Assembly: GCA_001510575.1 (NCBI GenBank)
Contig: LNGK01000002.1
Location: 3,088,144 to 3,152,143 of the forward strand
DNA length: 64,000 bases
Origin: Knoxdaviesia capensis
Taxonomy: Eukaryota > Ascomycota > Sordariomycetes > Microascales > Gondwanamycetaceae
Reading direction: 5' to 3'
The notes below the pieces were generated by a model, which had not been told where the DNA came from, made no database searches, and saw only the letters and a program-made list of their open reading frames with translations. The translations under genes and the position numbers were made by a program. Below, piece by piece: positions 44,201 to 55,722 of this stretch. Each line of letters opens with the position of its first letter. Position 1 is the stretch's first letter.

Positions 44201-45213
44201 GGATCCGGCGGTAGTGGTTTGGATATACCAGCAAGCTCTCTGGGTGTCTGGTCTGCAGCAGAAAGCCAGACGCGAAGGCACGAAACCCGCTGATTCGTCT
44301 CTCTAAGACGTCACGCCAAAGACCGCCGGGCCAGCGTTGCAACGGCAGAGTTTTTTTTTTTTTTCTTTCTTCTTCTCTTTCGTTTCTGTTGCTTGTTCCA
44401 GTGACACATCCCGATACACACTCCCACAGGGCAAACAGGGGGCGTGAGAGAGACTCTGGTGCTGTTAGCCGCCTAGAACACCGCCCACCCCTCCCCCAGT
44501 CTCTCTCTGCCTGTCTCTCCTTGGTGTATGCCTGTCTTGTCTTTGACTGGCCTTCCTTTCTCCTCTCGTCTTCTCTTTCTCTCTATCACGCCTTTTCCCG
44601 AATCGTGCATTGCCGACGATCGGCTCTGGCCTGCATTTGCTGTGCTTGTGGAAATATAACTGTTCATCCACCCACTTCGATTTTCGTTTCTTTTCAACTC
44701 GAGTTCCCCTCCCCCGTTTTTTCTTCTTCTTCTTCTGTCGACTTCGACTTTCCCTTCCATCTTCTTGTCTTCCCTTCCCCTTGTTTGTGATTTTCTTCAT
44801 TTCCCTGGTTCCTCGTCTGGTGGTGATTCCCCTCTCTCCCGTCCTTCCGTTCCTCTGCTGTCTCTGACTTACACCAACCTTTGGTCACAGGCGTGTGTGT
44901 GGCGGCTGTATGAGTGAGTGAGTGTGTGTATAGAGCTTGTGACCACCGGCCCAGGCCTATATTTTGGACAGAGAGTAGTCATTCCTCTGTCCCCCCTCAG
45001 TTTCTACCGACTTCTGTTATATATACCACTCGCACCTCCACCACGTCCCTCTTGTCCTCGATCCCACCAACGACTACTCACTCTGCCGGTCTTGGCCTTG
45101 ACGCTACCATATCTCCAAACCCTATTGCCCACGCCTCAGCGAAACCCCCCAGAAACTTCGTCTCTTCCCCTCAGTACCACATATCTGTTGGGGGAAAAAA
45201 ACACATCTATACC
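41226..45213. other. gene-poor region and leader of the Ser-rich gene
   Basis: No gene is supported over about 4 kb. Many short frames lie on CT-rich or GA-rich sequence. From about 44350 to 45200 the plus strand is pyrimidine-rich, with a TATATATACC near 45017, about 195 bp before the next start codon, which could be its TATA box. Confidence 0.4.
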
Positions 45214-46020
45214 ATGTCCGCCGTCACATCTCCCGACGTCAACGTCCGCACGCTGCCAGAGTCGCGGTTTGGCCCCCATCCGTCCCAGATCAAGCGCCAC
45301 GACTCCGGCTACGAGTCGCAACCACACAGCACCCGCTCCAGCATCTCGCGGTCCAGCGCCAGCATCCGCCGCCAGAGAGACTCCTCCGTGTCGACCGCCG
45401 TGAGCTCGCCATCCAAGACCACCACCGCAAGCCTCAAGATGGCCCAGCAGTACTCCGGCGGCTCGCCAACCGGCTCCCGCCACCGCTCGTCCCGCTCGTC
45501 TTCGCACAAGGCGCGCGCCATGTCCACGCCGCTCGTGCACTCCGGCTCGCAGTACCTGCCGCGCACCAGCATCACCCAAGCCGACTACCTGCGGTCCTCG
45601 CAACAGCAGCCGGCCCACCCGCCGCCGCCGCCGCCGCCGCCGGTGTCGTACTTCCACTTCCCCGTGCTGGACTCGGAACGCTCCAGCACCGACTACGACC
45701 TCGACCGCTCGTCGCCGCTGCACGCCGCCCCCACCAGCCACGCGGACCTGGCGGCGCCGCCGCAGACCACGCACTACTGGACGAGCGACCGCACGCGCCG
45801 CATGGAGTACGCGGCGATCGACGCCGCCGACCGCGGCGTACGCGGCTGGGTGATGAAGAACCTGGTGCCGGACTGCCTGATCCCGCACGACCGCCGGCAC
45901 GTGGGCTTCGACGACGACTCCGGCAGCGTGCGGCGGTACCGGCTCGACCTGGACGAGGAGGCCGAGGAGAAGACGTGTGAGCGCAAGGCGCGGTCGGTGT
46001 TTGGCTGGCTCAAGAAGTGA
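45214..46020 (+). CDS. Ser/Arg-rich conserved hypothetical protein
   Basis: Intronless frame of 268 residues from the Met of MSAVTSPDVNVRTLPESRFG. An in-frame upstream start at 44914 reads through leader-like sequence and is less likely. The first 130 residues are disordered, Ser/Arg-rich and possibly heavily phosphorylated (HDSGYESQPHSTRSSISRSS). A run of eight prolines follows. The C-terminal 80 residues look folded and conserved: TRRMEYAAIDAADRGVRGW, KNLVPDCLIPHDRRHVGFDD and VRRYRLDLDEE, ending RSVFGWLKK. No TM segment or signal peptide is seen. I do not know a function. Confidence 0.78.
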   Translation: MSAVTSPDVNVRTLPESRFGPHPSQIKRHDSGYESQPHSTRSSISRSSASIRRQRDSSVSTAVSSPSKTTTASLKMAQQYSGGSPTGSRHRSSRSSSHKARAMSTPLVHSGSQYLPRTSITQADYLRSSQQQPAHPPPPPPPPVSYFHFPVLDSERSSTDYDLDRSSPLHAAPTSHADLAAPPQTTHYWTSDRTRRMEYAAIDAADRGVRGWVMKNLVPDCLIPHDRRHVGFDDDSGSVRRYRLDLDEEAEEKTCERKARSVFGWLKK

Positions 46021-48309
46021 CTGTGAACTTCCTGGCGGGGAGTTTCTTCTTGCTTACTGCGTTTTCTTCTCTCCCCTTGTGTCTCTCGGGCTATTTGCCT
46101 CCGATGCTCCCATGATATTGACGCCTTGCTTCGCGGCTCAACTTACACACGCGGATGCCACTCCGCGTGTGTGTGTGCTCGCGATGATACGCCCTCTACG
46201 AAACCATCCTGCTATTCTTTCCAACCCTATACGAACCGCACCACCTAGCAGACTAGCATCACTCTGATGTAAACTGCATTCCTTTCCATTTTCTATTCTA
46301 ATTTCCTCCTGGGGGCGTCTACAACTGTTGGTTTTTTTTTTCGGGTTCGTATTATCGAGCCATGACAGCGAGCTCCTTTTTCCTCTTTCAGTCTGATTTA
46401 CTACGGCTTAATGCACGCATCTACACAGGAGTTATATTCCGGAATCTTTTGCTGGAGTTTATTTTTTCTTTCTTATGTCCGCTGCTCTTGTCTTCTTCAA
46501 TAGCCTTATTATACCCAGATACACTATGCTATTTTTCAAAATTGAATGCTAAATTCTCTATACTCTCAAGTGTTCGTCTGTCTTTGCCGCTGTATTTTCG
46601 TAGGTCCTTTTAAGCCTCGCGAACCTTTTTTTTTTTTTTTTTTAAGTTCTGGCCCCGGCCCTCCGGTATATCCGCACTGAGGCCGCCGCGGTCCTTTTCC
46701 TGCGCGGAAAAGCACACAAAAGAATGAGGCTCTGCGACGGACGAAGAAGCTTGTTTAGACACTGCTGCTGTTTTCAGGACTTTGGGGAATTCCGTCCTGA
46801 TGGGCCAGCCGGGAACTTTTTCGGCATGAGTGTGCAATGTTTAGAGGGGCTCGTCGACTCTCACTTACACGTACATCTTGCCGCACTGGGAACTATCTCC
46901 GCAACACTACAGTCTCTAACCTGCAGGAACATTAGAAGAACGAACGGGAAGGGAATTACGGAGGACACGACATGTCAAAGTCCGCTGGGGCAAGTATATG
47001 TTCGTCCCAACGAAAGTGGAAAAAGGAAGAATAAAAATCCAAAGGATATCTCCAAGTTCAGAGACTCCCTTCGGCGTTTAGGTCGACTGATGATGATGAT
47101 GCAAGGGCAAACGAAGAAGAAAAACATCAGCTATCTTTAGGAAGTATGCGGCCGCTAAAAGCGCTTTGTTTTTTCTTTGTGAGCTTTCCAATGGAGGGGG
47201 GATTTTTCCCTAAACTTCGGTTCACATATGCGGGATCCTCCCGAGCATGGAAGTTCCTGCTTTTCTCCAAGCACGCTGTGGTCCCGACGTCAACGTCAGT
47301 GCTCGTCTACGGGCGGTTTGTGGCGACTTTGGACATATGGACGTGCAGATCGCCCGAGATCAGATGCACGGACGAACCTGCGAGTGAGAGAAAGTGCTGA
47401 CATTTGCAGCGACACCCTCACGCCGATCGTGAAGTCTCTGGCTGCGGGTCCGCCTGGCGTCTTACCACAGCTGGCTGACTGGGGAAATCGCTGGGTGGCA
47501 TGAATCGTGCTCTTCGGCCAAGGTCTGCATCAGGAATGCTGAGTCGACGTCACCCAACTCCAGAGCACGTCAAGCTCCCACAGCCACCATGCAAACAACC
47601 ACCAGCTCGTCCATTTCATCCACCGGCCCAAATGCCGAACACGCCCCCCTCGTCCCCGTTCCGACATCGGGAAACGACCCGGTCTGGGCCACGATCCGAC
47701 GAAGACCAGCCAGGACAACAGGGTTAGGGGGGCAACTCACATCGAAGCCGCTGATAATGCCGTGATATGATCGTTGGCCCTTCCTGGACGCGTGTCCAAC
47801 AGACTGCCGGCATCCCCACTAACAGGCGCCGCCTCCAAGATGGGCTGCCCATGGCTGCTTCTGAACCCCGCCGATCGGCCCGGGTCATGCTCCGGCACTA
47901 CCGGAGAAGCACGGAAAAGTCATTGGCCTGCCTGATCGAGGTTGGGCACTAGGGATTTGTGGCTTCTCTCTTTGGGTAGTGCAAAATTCCCAGCTGGCTG
48001 GTTTGGTCTTTCGTGTCGCTTTCGCCTCCTGGAGCTATCACGAAACCCAGCGCTACGTCATTTTGCAGTCACACACATCCACGCGCGAGCACTAACACGA
48101 GGAGGTAGAACACGAGGTGAAGCAGCAAAAAAAGAAACAAAAAAACCCAAGATTGGGAAAGTCTATTCAAGGAAGGTGGGACAAGAACAGGGGAAACAGA
48201 AACCAAGCGCAACGACTCGTACTCTTTCGCAGACCAGACACACTGCCCGTTCCCCCGTCGCATCTCCACAGACAACACACACACACACACTGTACACACA
48301 CACCCCCCT
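46021..48309. other. intergenic, about 2.3 kb
   Basis: AT-rich 3' flank to about 46650 with a T19 run at 46625-46643. Short frames beyond it are not convincing. One telomere-like string AGGGTTAGGGG lies near 47720. The part next to 48309 is the 3' flank of the AA8 gene. Confidence 0.4.
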
Positions 48310-48845
48310 TTACGGGACCGCCGTGATAGTAACGTACTCGGTCACCGTCGACACCGCCACGGTGACAGTGGTGGTCTTGCTGGTGGTGTACGTGGCGATA
48401 TTCGGGTCGGGCGGGCGCGTGTACAGACACTCGTCCTCGGCCGCGGGCACCAGCGCCGGGGCGTCCGGGTCCTCGGCCGCGGTGGCCGGCGCCGGCGCGG
48501 GGCGGTTCTTGGCGAGCAGCTCCCACTCCTCGTTCTGCGCGAGCGACAGGTCGTTGCTCCACACGCCGTGGGCGTCGTGGAAGTTGAAGTTCGAGTTGAC
48601 GTTCGGCGGGTCGTTGGGCGGCAGCCGGCCGTATGCCCACGCCAGCTGCACCGGCCCCGCCGCGCTGAGCGTCTTGGCGCTGCCGCCCGGCGTCAGCGAC
48701 GCCCACGACGTGCAGCCGGTGCACCGCGCCGTCAGCTGCCAGTGCGTCGCGTTGACGTGCGTCGATTGCTCGAGGATCTCGTACGTCGCGCCGTCCCAGG
48801 GGCGCGGGAGCGTGCGGGATCTGCAGCAGGAGTCAGACAGGTGTC

Positions 48846-48881
<36 letters not shown>

Positions 48882-49577
48882 GAGAGAAACCACAAATGCA
48901 GAAAAGACAAAGGCCACAACAACTCACTCGGCAAGCCGCGACGACAGCACCACGTTGCTGCAGTTCGCCCACGCAACCGTCAGCGGGTTGCCGACCATCT
49001 CGCCGCCCCACGCGAGCGCACACCAGCCGACATTGTTCGGCACGACCAGCTGCAGCACCACGTCGAAGCCGGCGCCGGCGTCGGAGTCCTTGGGCACGGC
49101 GATGCGGTAGCGGATCTTGTCGGAGTACAGGTCGTACGTGGCGAGGTACTGCGTGAAGTTGAGCCCCAGCGTCTCGTCGTACACCACCGAGAACTGCGGC
49201 TCGGGCTCGGGCTCCTCGTAGCCGGCGTTGCCGCCGCAGTACCACGGCGGCTCTTCGCCCAGGCACTCGGGCGGCAGGTCTGGCGCCGCCGGGTCGCCCG
49301 TCGGCGGGTTGCAGAACCACGGCGGGTCCTCTTCGAAGCACTCCGCCGGGAGCGGGTTGTCTTCCTCCGCGGGGGCTGTTGGCTCGGGCTCGCCGGTGCA
49401 GGCGCAGGTGTTCTGCGCGGAGACTGGGAAGTGTGTGTGCAAGCGACCGTGTCAGTAAGTCCCGTCAGTCGCACTCTCGCCTTGCCACTCGTCACTTGTG
49501 CGGTTCAGGGGGGCTCAAGACTCACTCCGCACCGCCAGAGACGCCAGCCACAAGCTTGCAATGGCTGCGCTGCGCAT
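48310..49577 (-). CDS. secreted AA8 cytochrome-domain protein (CDH-cytochrome-like)
   Basis: A b-type cytochrome domain as found at the N-terminus of cellobiose dehydrogenase, here without the flavin domain, so a probable extracellular electron shuttle, for example to AA9 enzymes. Proposed exons are 49577-49526, 49423-48928 and 48820-48310, giving 352 residues. A signal peptide (MRSAAIASLWLASLAV) is followed by two cysteine repeats, PAECFEEDPPWFCN and PPECLGEEPPWYCG. The cytochrome core then shows WCALAWGGEMVGNPLTVAW, with Met at the heme-ligand position, THWQLTARCTGCTSW and QLAWAYGRLPPNDPPN. The tail is Thr/Val-rich (TTSKTTTVTVAVSTVTEYV) with no clear GPI site. The second heme ligand, a His, was not fixed. 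Intron 2 contains a CA microsatellite. Confidence 0.87.
48842..48878 (+). repeat. (CA)n microsatellite in AA8 intron 2
   Basis: About 15 uninterrupted CA units directly after GTCTTCA, inside the 107-nt second intron (48821-48927). Confidence 0.85.
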
Positions 49578-49705
49578 CTTGACTCTTGCTGTTTCTTTCA
49601 CAGTCAAGTGGTTTCCGTATGGTGGACTAAGAAGTGTCACTCTCTCACAAGCAAGTCAAGGTTCCGCGCCTGTTTTCCCCAGCGTGGACGAGTGCGGCTC
49701 CTCTT

Positions 49706-49728
49706 GTATAGATATATATATATATATA
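49706..49728 (-). promoter_or_regulatory. TATA-rich element upstream of AA8
   Basis: An alternating TA tract (GATATATATATATATATA) about 130-150 bp before the AA8 start codon, at a usual distance for a fungal TATA box. It could also be a simple repeat with no role. Confidence 0.4.
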
Positions 49729-51280
49729 CCTGCACCATACTCCCTCTTCCCTCGAGGGGATGGAAGAATGGGGCGACCCCCAGTAGAGACGGACCGCAGT
49801 GCACGCCTATCCGGCACGTTGAGGCTGTCAACCTAATATCCATCATATTATCCAGCGAACCTCTACTCAGCCTTTTCCCTCTCTGTGTCTCTATCTCTCC
49901 CTCCCCACCTTGTTCGGTACTGGCCATTTCTTCCGCCTATTGCTGTTGTTGTATTACTTGTTCGCTGTCTTCTTTTTGGCGCCGAGACAGATATTGCTAT
50001 TATGGCTCCTCCTCAAGGTCAAGCCAGTTTATCCACGATGGATCGAGCTGGTCCCGACAGCAATTTGCCCGCTGGCTGGCGACGTTCCTGGTATAACACG
50101 CTCAATATGCGCTGATTGTCTTGGCTGCTCATGGGGGGTTTGCTGCCGATCCGATGGGCTCATGCCGGAAGAATCAGATGAGAGCGGCTCTTCTCCTGTT
50201 GGTCGAGTACTGTGATCACCGGAAGAGTGAGTGGCTGTTGTAGGGCTGTAAGTATCGTGAAGTCGCCGATCGCCGCCCAAGTGTGCTCAACGCGGTCATG
50301 TTCTGGCTTTTCACCCACCAAACAACCACCGTCTGTGTCCAGAACCACCCGCCTCCCACGACTCCCCCCAGGATAAATTACCCGTATGTTGGCGTATCCT
50401 CCATTATCGCTCCTCCCAGTGTTCCGTGTTTTAATCTCCGCCCATCGCCCGGAATCACGGCCGTTTCTTGCGCCAATTTATCCAGGATTTCTGGGAAATG
50501 GCCCAACGGAACAGTACCACCGAAGTCAACCGACGGACAATTCGAAATATCAGCCTCTTCATTCGCTGTTCAATGTCGGGGTGTAATTTCCAACGGTCTG
50601 CGGGAAGAGTGGAAACCAACCTGGATGGCAAAATGAAGATATACGGGATTGTGTATACGGGCTTGACCTTAAGAGCTTCTGTAGTATAGACGTCTTTCTG
50701 GGATCGGCTGTGGGCCGTGTAAAGCACCAAGATGCAGTCACCCAGATGTAATGATCGCAGCATCATTCCATGCCAGCTTGCTGTCATTATGAAGAGGCCA
50801 CGCACCACCAACCCGAACCCTAATGCACCCTTAACCCTGGTAACCCTGAACCCCGCTCCTAACCCCAATCAACCCTAGAACATGCAAGCCCCGCAACATA
50901 TGGATTTGCACTGAGCCTTTGCGTGTTTCTGATTCAATTCCAACGTGTGCATTCTTTTGGGTTTTGCTTCCTCTCCTTGGTAATAACTGGAACCCCAAGC
51001 TTTGATTGTTGTCCTGCACTCGTATTCTTCTCTCACTTTCTTTGTTTTCTCCTCTCCTCTCCTCTCCTCACTTTTCTTCGCCAGAACACACCTTGTTCTT
51101 CCATTCTCATTTCCTCCCCACAACCTTTTCCCCAACTTGTCGGGCTTGAGCTTGTTTGATTGCAAAACACCTGCGACGCTCGTGATCACCTTTGCTTCAT
51201 TCTCCCACAGCTCCCCGAACCAGAAACACAAATCCCCTGGAGGTGACTCTGTTTGCTGCTTGTCCAACCCGACACACACT
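49729..51280. other. intergenic, about 1.5 kb
   Basis: Divergent region between the AA8 gene and the coiled-coil gene. A dense set of telomere-like strings lies at 50814-50878 (AACCCTAAT, TTAACCCTGGTAACCCTGAA, CTAACCCC, AACCCTAGAA), about 400-470 bp before the coiled-coil ATG. A CT-rich leader follows from 51020. No gene is seen. Confidence 0.45.
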
Positions 51281-52597
51281 ATGCCTGACACACATCCCGG
51301 GCCCGCCGACCCGGCTTCGGCTCCGACCAGCAGCGCTGCCCCACAATCCGCGGCTCCACAATCGCAAGTGTCCGTTGCGCAGACCCTCAATATCCTCCCG
51401 TCCAACCAGATGGCCGTCAACATGGCCTCGGCCGCCTCTGCGAGTGCCGTCACCCCGGCCGTGGCGGGCGGGCCCACACCTTCAACCATGCCCCCGCCGC
51501 CGCTGCCCGATAGCGCCGTTGTCTCCGGCCCGGGCCCGCTTCGCCACCCCCGTCCTCTGACCGCGGCCGAGCTCCACCTGCAGCTTGAGAAGGAGCAAGA
51601 AGCTGTTGTATGTCTTCTGAATGCCTCCCCTTCCCCGCCCCCCTTTTTCTGTTGAGCGGCTTATCTCAAGTTGAACCATCCCGTTGCTAACTCTATGTGT
51701 CCCTGCGCTATACAGGTCAACCGCCTCACCCGGGAACTCTCGCTGCTCCGCGCCGCCAACAACGCCTCCGTGGTGTCGAGCACCTCGTCCACCTCCGCTA
51801 GCATGGTCGGCAACGACTCCCTCCCCGAATCCCACCTGGCCAATGCCGGCTACTACATCCCGTCCGGCAGCCGCCGCCACCAGCGCACGGCCTCCAGCAC
51901 CAGCACGCGCAGCCAGGCCGCGGCGTCGATCCCCGCGCCGGCGTCGTTCGACGCGCGCCGCCCCGGCGGCCCCGTGCCGCTGTCGCGCCAAAGCAGCACG
52001 GCGTCGCGCCGCAGCCGCGCCAACTCGCCGGGCGCGGGCCCGCACATCCACCCGGCCTCGACCGCCGAGTCCAGCACGCTGGCGTACCTGCAGCAGCAGC
52101 GCATCCCGTCGCTCTCGACCCCGTCGGCGGCGGCGAGCAGCGCCAGCGCCCTCGGCGTCAGCTCGATGGCGGCGACGCCCGGCAGCGTGAGCAGCACCAG
52201 CACGCCGCGCGACGGCGGCCAGCCGCTGTCGCCCAGCCTGATCCCGGCCACCCAGCGCTACGAGGAAACCGCCTTCTTCCGCGCCGAGCTCGAGTCGGCC
52301 AAGCGCGAGAACGACGCGCTGAAGCGCCGCGTGCGCGAGCTGGAGCGCATGGTGCGCCAGCGCCGCGCCAGCGATGCCAGCCGCACTCGCAGCGAGAGCG
52401 TCAGCACCACCGCCAGCTTCGGCGGCGGCGGCGGCGGTGGCGCTGCGGGCTCGCTCAGCGGCACGGCGATTGCTGGCCCGCGCGATCGCGGGGGTAATGC
52501 CACCTCGAGCAGCATTGGCGTCGGTGTGCCGGATGAGGAGGTCAAGGTTGGCGAGAGTGCTGCGAGCGCAGGACTGCGTGTTCCCAGCGAAATTTAG
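51281..52597 (+). CDS. coiled-coil protein with long low-complexity linkers
   Basis: Two exons, 51281-51607 and 51716-52597, joined GTT|GTC in phase 0 (GTATGT donor, CAG acceptor), give 402 residues. The N-terminal 90 residues are Ala/Pro/Ser-rich. A short helical segment spans the junction (AAELHLQLEKEQEAVVNRLT, then RELSLLRAANNAS). A long Ser/Thr/Ala linker follows (TASSTSTRSQAAASIPAPAS). A second coil lies at about 291-326 (YEETAFFRAELESAKRENDA, then RRVRELERMVRQRR). A Gly run is followed by a tail ending LRVPSEI. The two coils suggest dimerisation. No catalytic domain is seen and the function is unknown; the coiled segments look conserved. Confidence 0.82.
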
Positions 52598-53515
52598 ACC
52601 TCCTGTCTCCGGTTCTTGGCTTTCGGTTTGCTTTGCCTTTCTTTTTTCTTTTTAGTCTTACGGTTTTGCTGAGCAGTTACACTTCCTCTTACTGCGTCTT
52701 TAGCTTAGTGCCCTGATAAACCGGGCTTTCCTTCCATCCTTAACCAGTTTATTTTTTTTTTTAGTTCCTCGGAATTTTCGGGGTTGTTATTGCCGGCCTG
52801 CGTTAGTGTATGGGTTTTGAGCAGTTCGCAGAATGAGTTTATTACGTCTTGTACACGCAAGAGATGGAATCCGGGACGGACAGTTGAAGTGGTCGTCGGG
52901 TGGACCCGTATCGCTTGGATTATTTCGCCGCTGTTTCAGAAGAGAACAAGTCTGTTACAGCCTACAGCTGGGCATGGTTAAAATTACTGGGCGTGAAGTA
53001 CGTGAAACGGAGTCCAGTAAGAGAGAGACGGACAGAATTCATAAAACTTAGATCATATTTCTAGCTAAGAAAAACAGCGGGAGAAACCTTTCCACGAAGT
53101 AATAGGAATAGAAGGACAATAACACAAGGCGTTGAAGAATCGTTTCAGACAGGAAGAAAAAAAGAAAAAAAAAAGCGGTCGTGTGCAAAGAGAGACCGAC
53201 CAGTGTGAGCCCAGAAGTCGTGATCCGTAAAAGGGAAGCGAACGACATAAACATAGTTCGAAGTTGCAAAAGAGAATATTAACGGAATGTTGGGTGGGAG
53301 GATAGGAATAGAAATTGGGCTGGCCGATCGAATTGCATTCAAAAGGCGGAGTCAAGGAAAGAGAAGATGGTATAACGAATATAAGGTTGTGCGGCTATTA
53401 AGCTAATCATGAGTAGATCTGCTAGGCTCACAGTGCAGTCTTATCGTTATATCCGTGTTTCGGAACTATTAGGGGCGAGGATTCGTCATGAGCGAGAAAA
53501 CAAGTCGTCTCTGGC
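52598..53515. other. convergent intergenic region
   Basis: 3' flanks of the coiled-coil gene and the RRM gene. AT-rich, with T-runs near 52751; no gene seen. Confidence 0.4.
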
Positions 53516-54374
53516 TTAAGCAAAGACGGTCTTCTCATCCTTGGACGGGGCAACCTCAGGAGCAGGGGCTCCGGTCGGGGGCGGAGGAGGGGTAGTGGGA
53601 GCAGCAGCGGTGGCAGCACCGGGCGAGCCAACCGAGGCGGCCTCTGTACCGATAACAGCAGCAGAAGCGGAGTAGGCGGGCTTCTCCTTGCCGAACACCT
53701 TGTCGAGGCCGGCGGCAGCATAGGCGCTTCCGCCGTGGGCCTCCTTCTTCATCTCGGCGAGACGGCGGGCCTCGGCGTGGATGTCCTGCACCTGGCGCGA
53801 GCCGTCGGTGTAGAACTTGGCGATGCGCTGGCCGGTGGGGGTGTTGGTGGCCTTCTCGAAGTACGAGTTGATGCCGAACATCAGGCTCTTGCCGCGGTTG
53901 GTGATGCCGTACGACTCGTCGGTAGCCTTGGCACGGTCGGTAGCGTGGTACTTGGAGTCAATGGACTGCAGGGTCGAGAGGAAGCGGCTGGACACGCCGT
54001 GCTTCTTGTCGAGCTCGAGGGCGCGCTCGAGGGCGGCGTCGCCGACGACGTAGCCCTGCGAGAGCACCTCGGCGAAGATGCGCGACCGCGGCTTCTCCTC
54101 CTGCGAGATCTCGGTGGGGCTGCCGGAGCGGGCGGTGGCGTCGAAGTGCGAGCCGTCGTCGTGGTCGACCTCGCCGATGGCGCTGATCACGGAGATCTTC
54201 GACTGGCCCAGCTGGGTGTTGTTGAGCAGCAGCGCCGTCTTCATGGCGGTCTCCTTCTCAAACGTCACGGTGGCCTTCTTGCCCTTGCCGTCGGACTCGA
54301 CGTTGATGTCGGAGATCTTGCCGCTGGTGGAGGGAAATGCGGGTTGAACATGTTAGATATTGTTGTTACAGGTA

Positions 54375-54422
<48 letters not shown>

Positions 54423-54612
54423 CTGATTATTGCATGTGATCACGATGGCGACGGTGGGGGAGTTGAAGTATCGCAGGTGCAGTTTGAGGGGCGTGTGAGG
54501 GGCGTGGAAGGGGGACTAGGGTTAAACCTTACCAGAAGCTGAAGAAATCCTGCACCTCCTTGTCGGCGGTGGATTCCGCAATGTCATGGACGATGACTGT
54601 GTTTGACGACAT
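53516..54612 (-). CDS. Vip1-type RRM protein
   Basis: Proposed exons are 54612-54533 and 54323-53516, giving 295 residues. The N-terminal 75 residues form an RNA-recognition motif: TVIVHDIAESTADKEVQDFF, CGKISDINV, then GKGKKATVTFEKETAMKTAL (RNP1-like) and LLNNTQLGQSKISV. A helical middle follows (FAEVLSQGYVVGDAALERAL, SSRFLSTLQSIDSKYHATDR), then a fungal-specific block GQRIAKFYTDGSRQVQDIHA and RRLAEMKKEAHGG. The end is an Ala/Pro-rich tail (TTPPPPPTGAPAPEVAPSKD). This layout matches fission-yeast Vip1 relatives, often labelled actin-cytoskeleton protein VIP1. The RNA or protein target is unknown. Intron 1 (209 nt) holds a GA microsatellite and a telomere-like AGGGTTAAAC. Confidence 0.9.
54379..54418 (+). 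repeat. (GA)20 microsatellite in the RRM-gene intron
   Basis: About twenty GA units inside the only intron of the Vip1-type gene. On the transcribed strand this is a CT tract about 55 nt upstream of the acceptor, so it could act as an extended polypyrimidine tract. Confidence 0.85.
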
Positions 54613-55722
54613 TTTGAAGAGTGGATTGGATGATGTGAAGATGGATTTGATGGGAGAGAAAAAGATCAAAAAAAAAGAGGTTGAGGTGAAGAAAGAAGAA
54701 TCAAAAAATCAAAAAATAAGGAGAGGCGTTTGTATATATATGCAAGTGGGAAAATAATTGGAGGGGTAGCGTGTAGCGAGGAAGGAGCAATGAGAAGCGT
54801 AGCTGCCCTAGAAAAAAGACCGGAGCTGAGGGGTTAATCTCGTAGTGAAGCTTCACGTTGCACGAGACACAGTCTCTGCTATAGTTGCATGGAATCAGAG
54901 GAGACAGCTGCATCTAGGTCTATCAATCAGGCTATGCTGCTGCAAGCTCGAAACCGGCTGCCTCCCAGCCGTGGCCAGCCAAACCGCAATAAACGCGTCA
55001 TGTTTCCCAGTGCCCACGTTAAATGGCTTCAGACCTGATACAACCTGGTGGGAACATGCATTCAAGTCCAGGGTCCGTAAACGCTGGGCAGCAGACCAAC
55101 AAAAAAAAATAAAAATAAAAAAAACCCATCCCTCGCTCCCTCCCACTCCACCACGCGTAAGGCGGGGTACGTACATACGTATGCAGGGCATTGTGATCGT
55201 GGGAAAGTGTGGTAATGCCGCCGTCATAGGGTCGACTAAACAGTGGGAAAATGTGCGGGTGAAGAGCTGCCTGCGTTAGGCGGGTTGGTTGCGCTGCTCG
55301 AGACATGTGACTCGTGGCGGGAAAAACGCAGCGACAACGTCATCCAGGCTGTGGCGGTCTGTGGCGGTGCAGATCGATGCCGACTTGGGTGGAGTGGAAA
55401 TGTGGAAATCGCGGGTAGTAGCTCAGCTGCATTCGAGATCGGACGAATAAGTACATTCTGGAACCTTCCAAGAGATGAGTGTCTCTCTTTTCTATAGAAT
55501 ATCTTGAGGTCCGTTCGGAGCTGGGGGGGTTCTTAAGATGCAAAGTGTGGCTGAAGAGTCAAACGGCGGTTGGGTGCGTTTTAACGAGCGAACTTCCTGT
55601 CCTTTTTTTCTTCTTCTTTTTTTTCTTCTTTTTTCTTCTTTTTTCACATCTTCAATCAATCTCTCTCTCTTCCTATCTCCTAACGATGCAGTACACCTAA
55701 TTAGATAATTACTCCCGAGTCC
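54613..55722. other. intergenic, about 1.1 kb
   Basis: Promoter side of the RRM gene. It holds an A-rich stretch at 55100-55125 and a CT/T-rich stretch at 55600-55640. No gene is seen. Confidence 0.35.

Noticed and set aside
20196..45213. CRISPR array, rRNA or bacterial-type operon
   Set aside because: No spaced direct repeats, no rRNA-like sequence; the genome is clearly fungal with spliceosomal introns.
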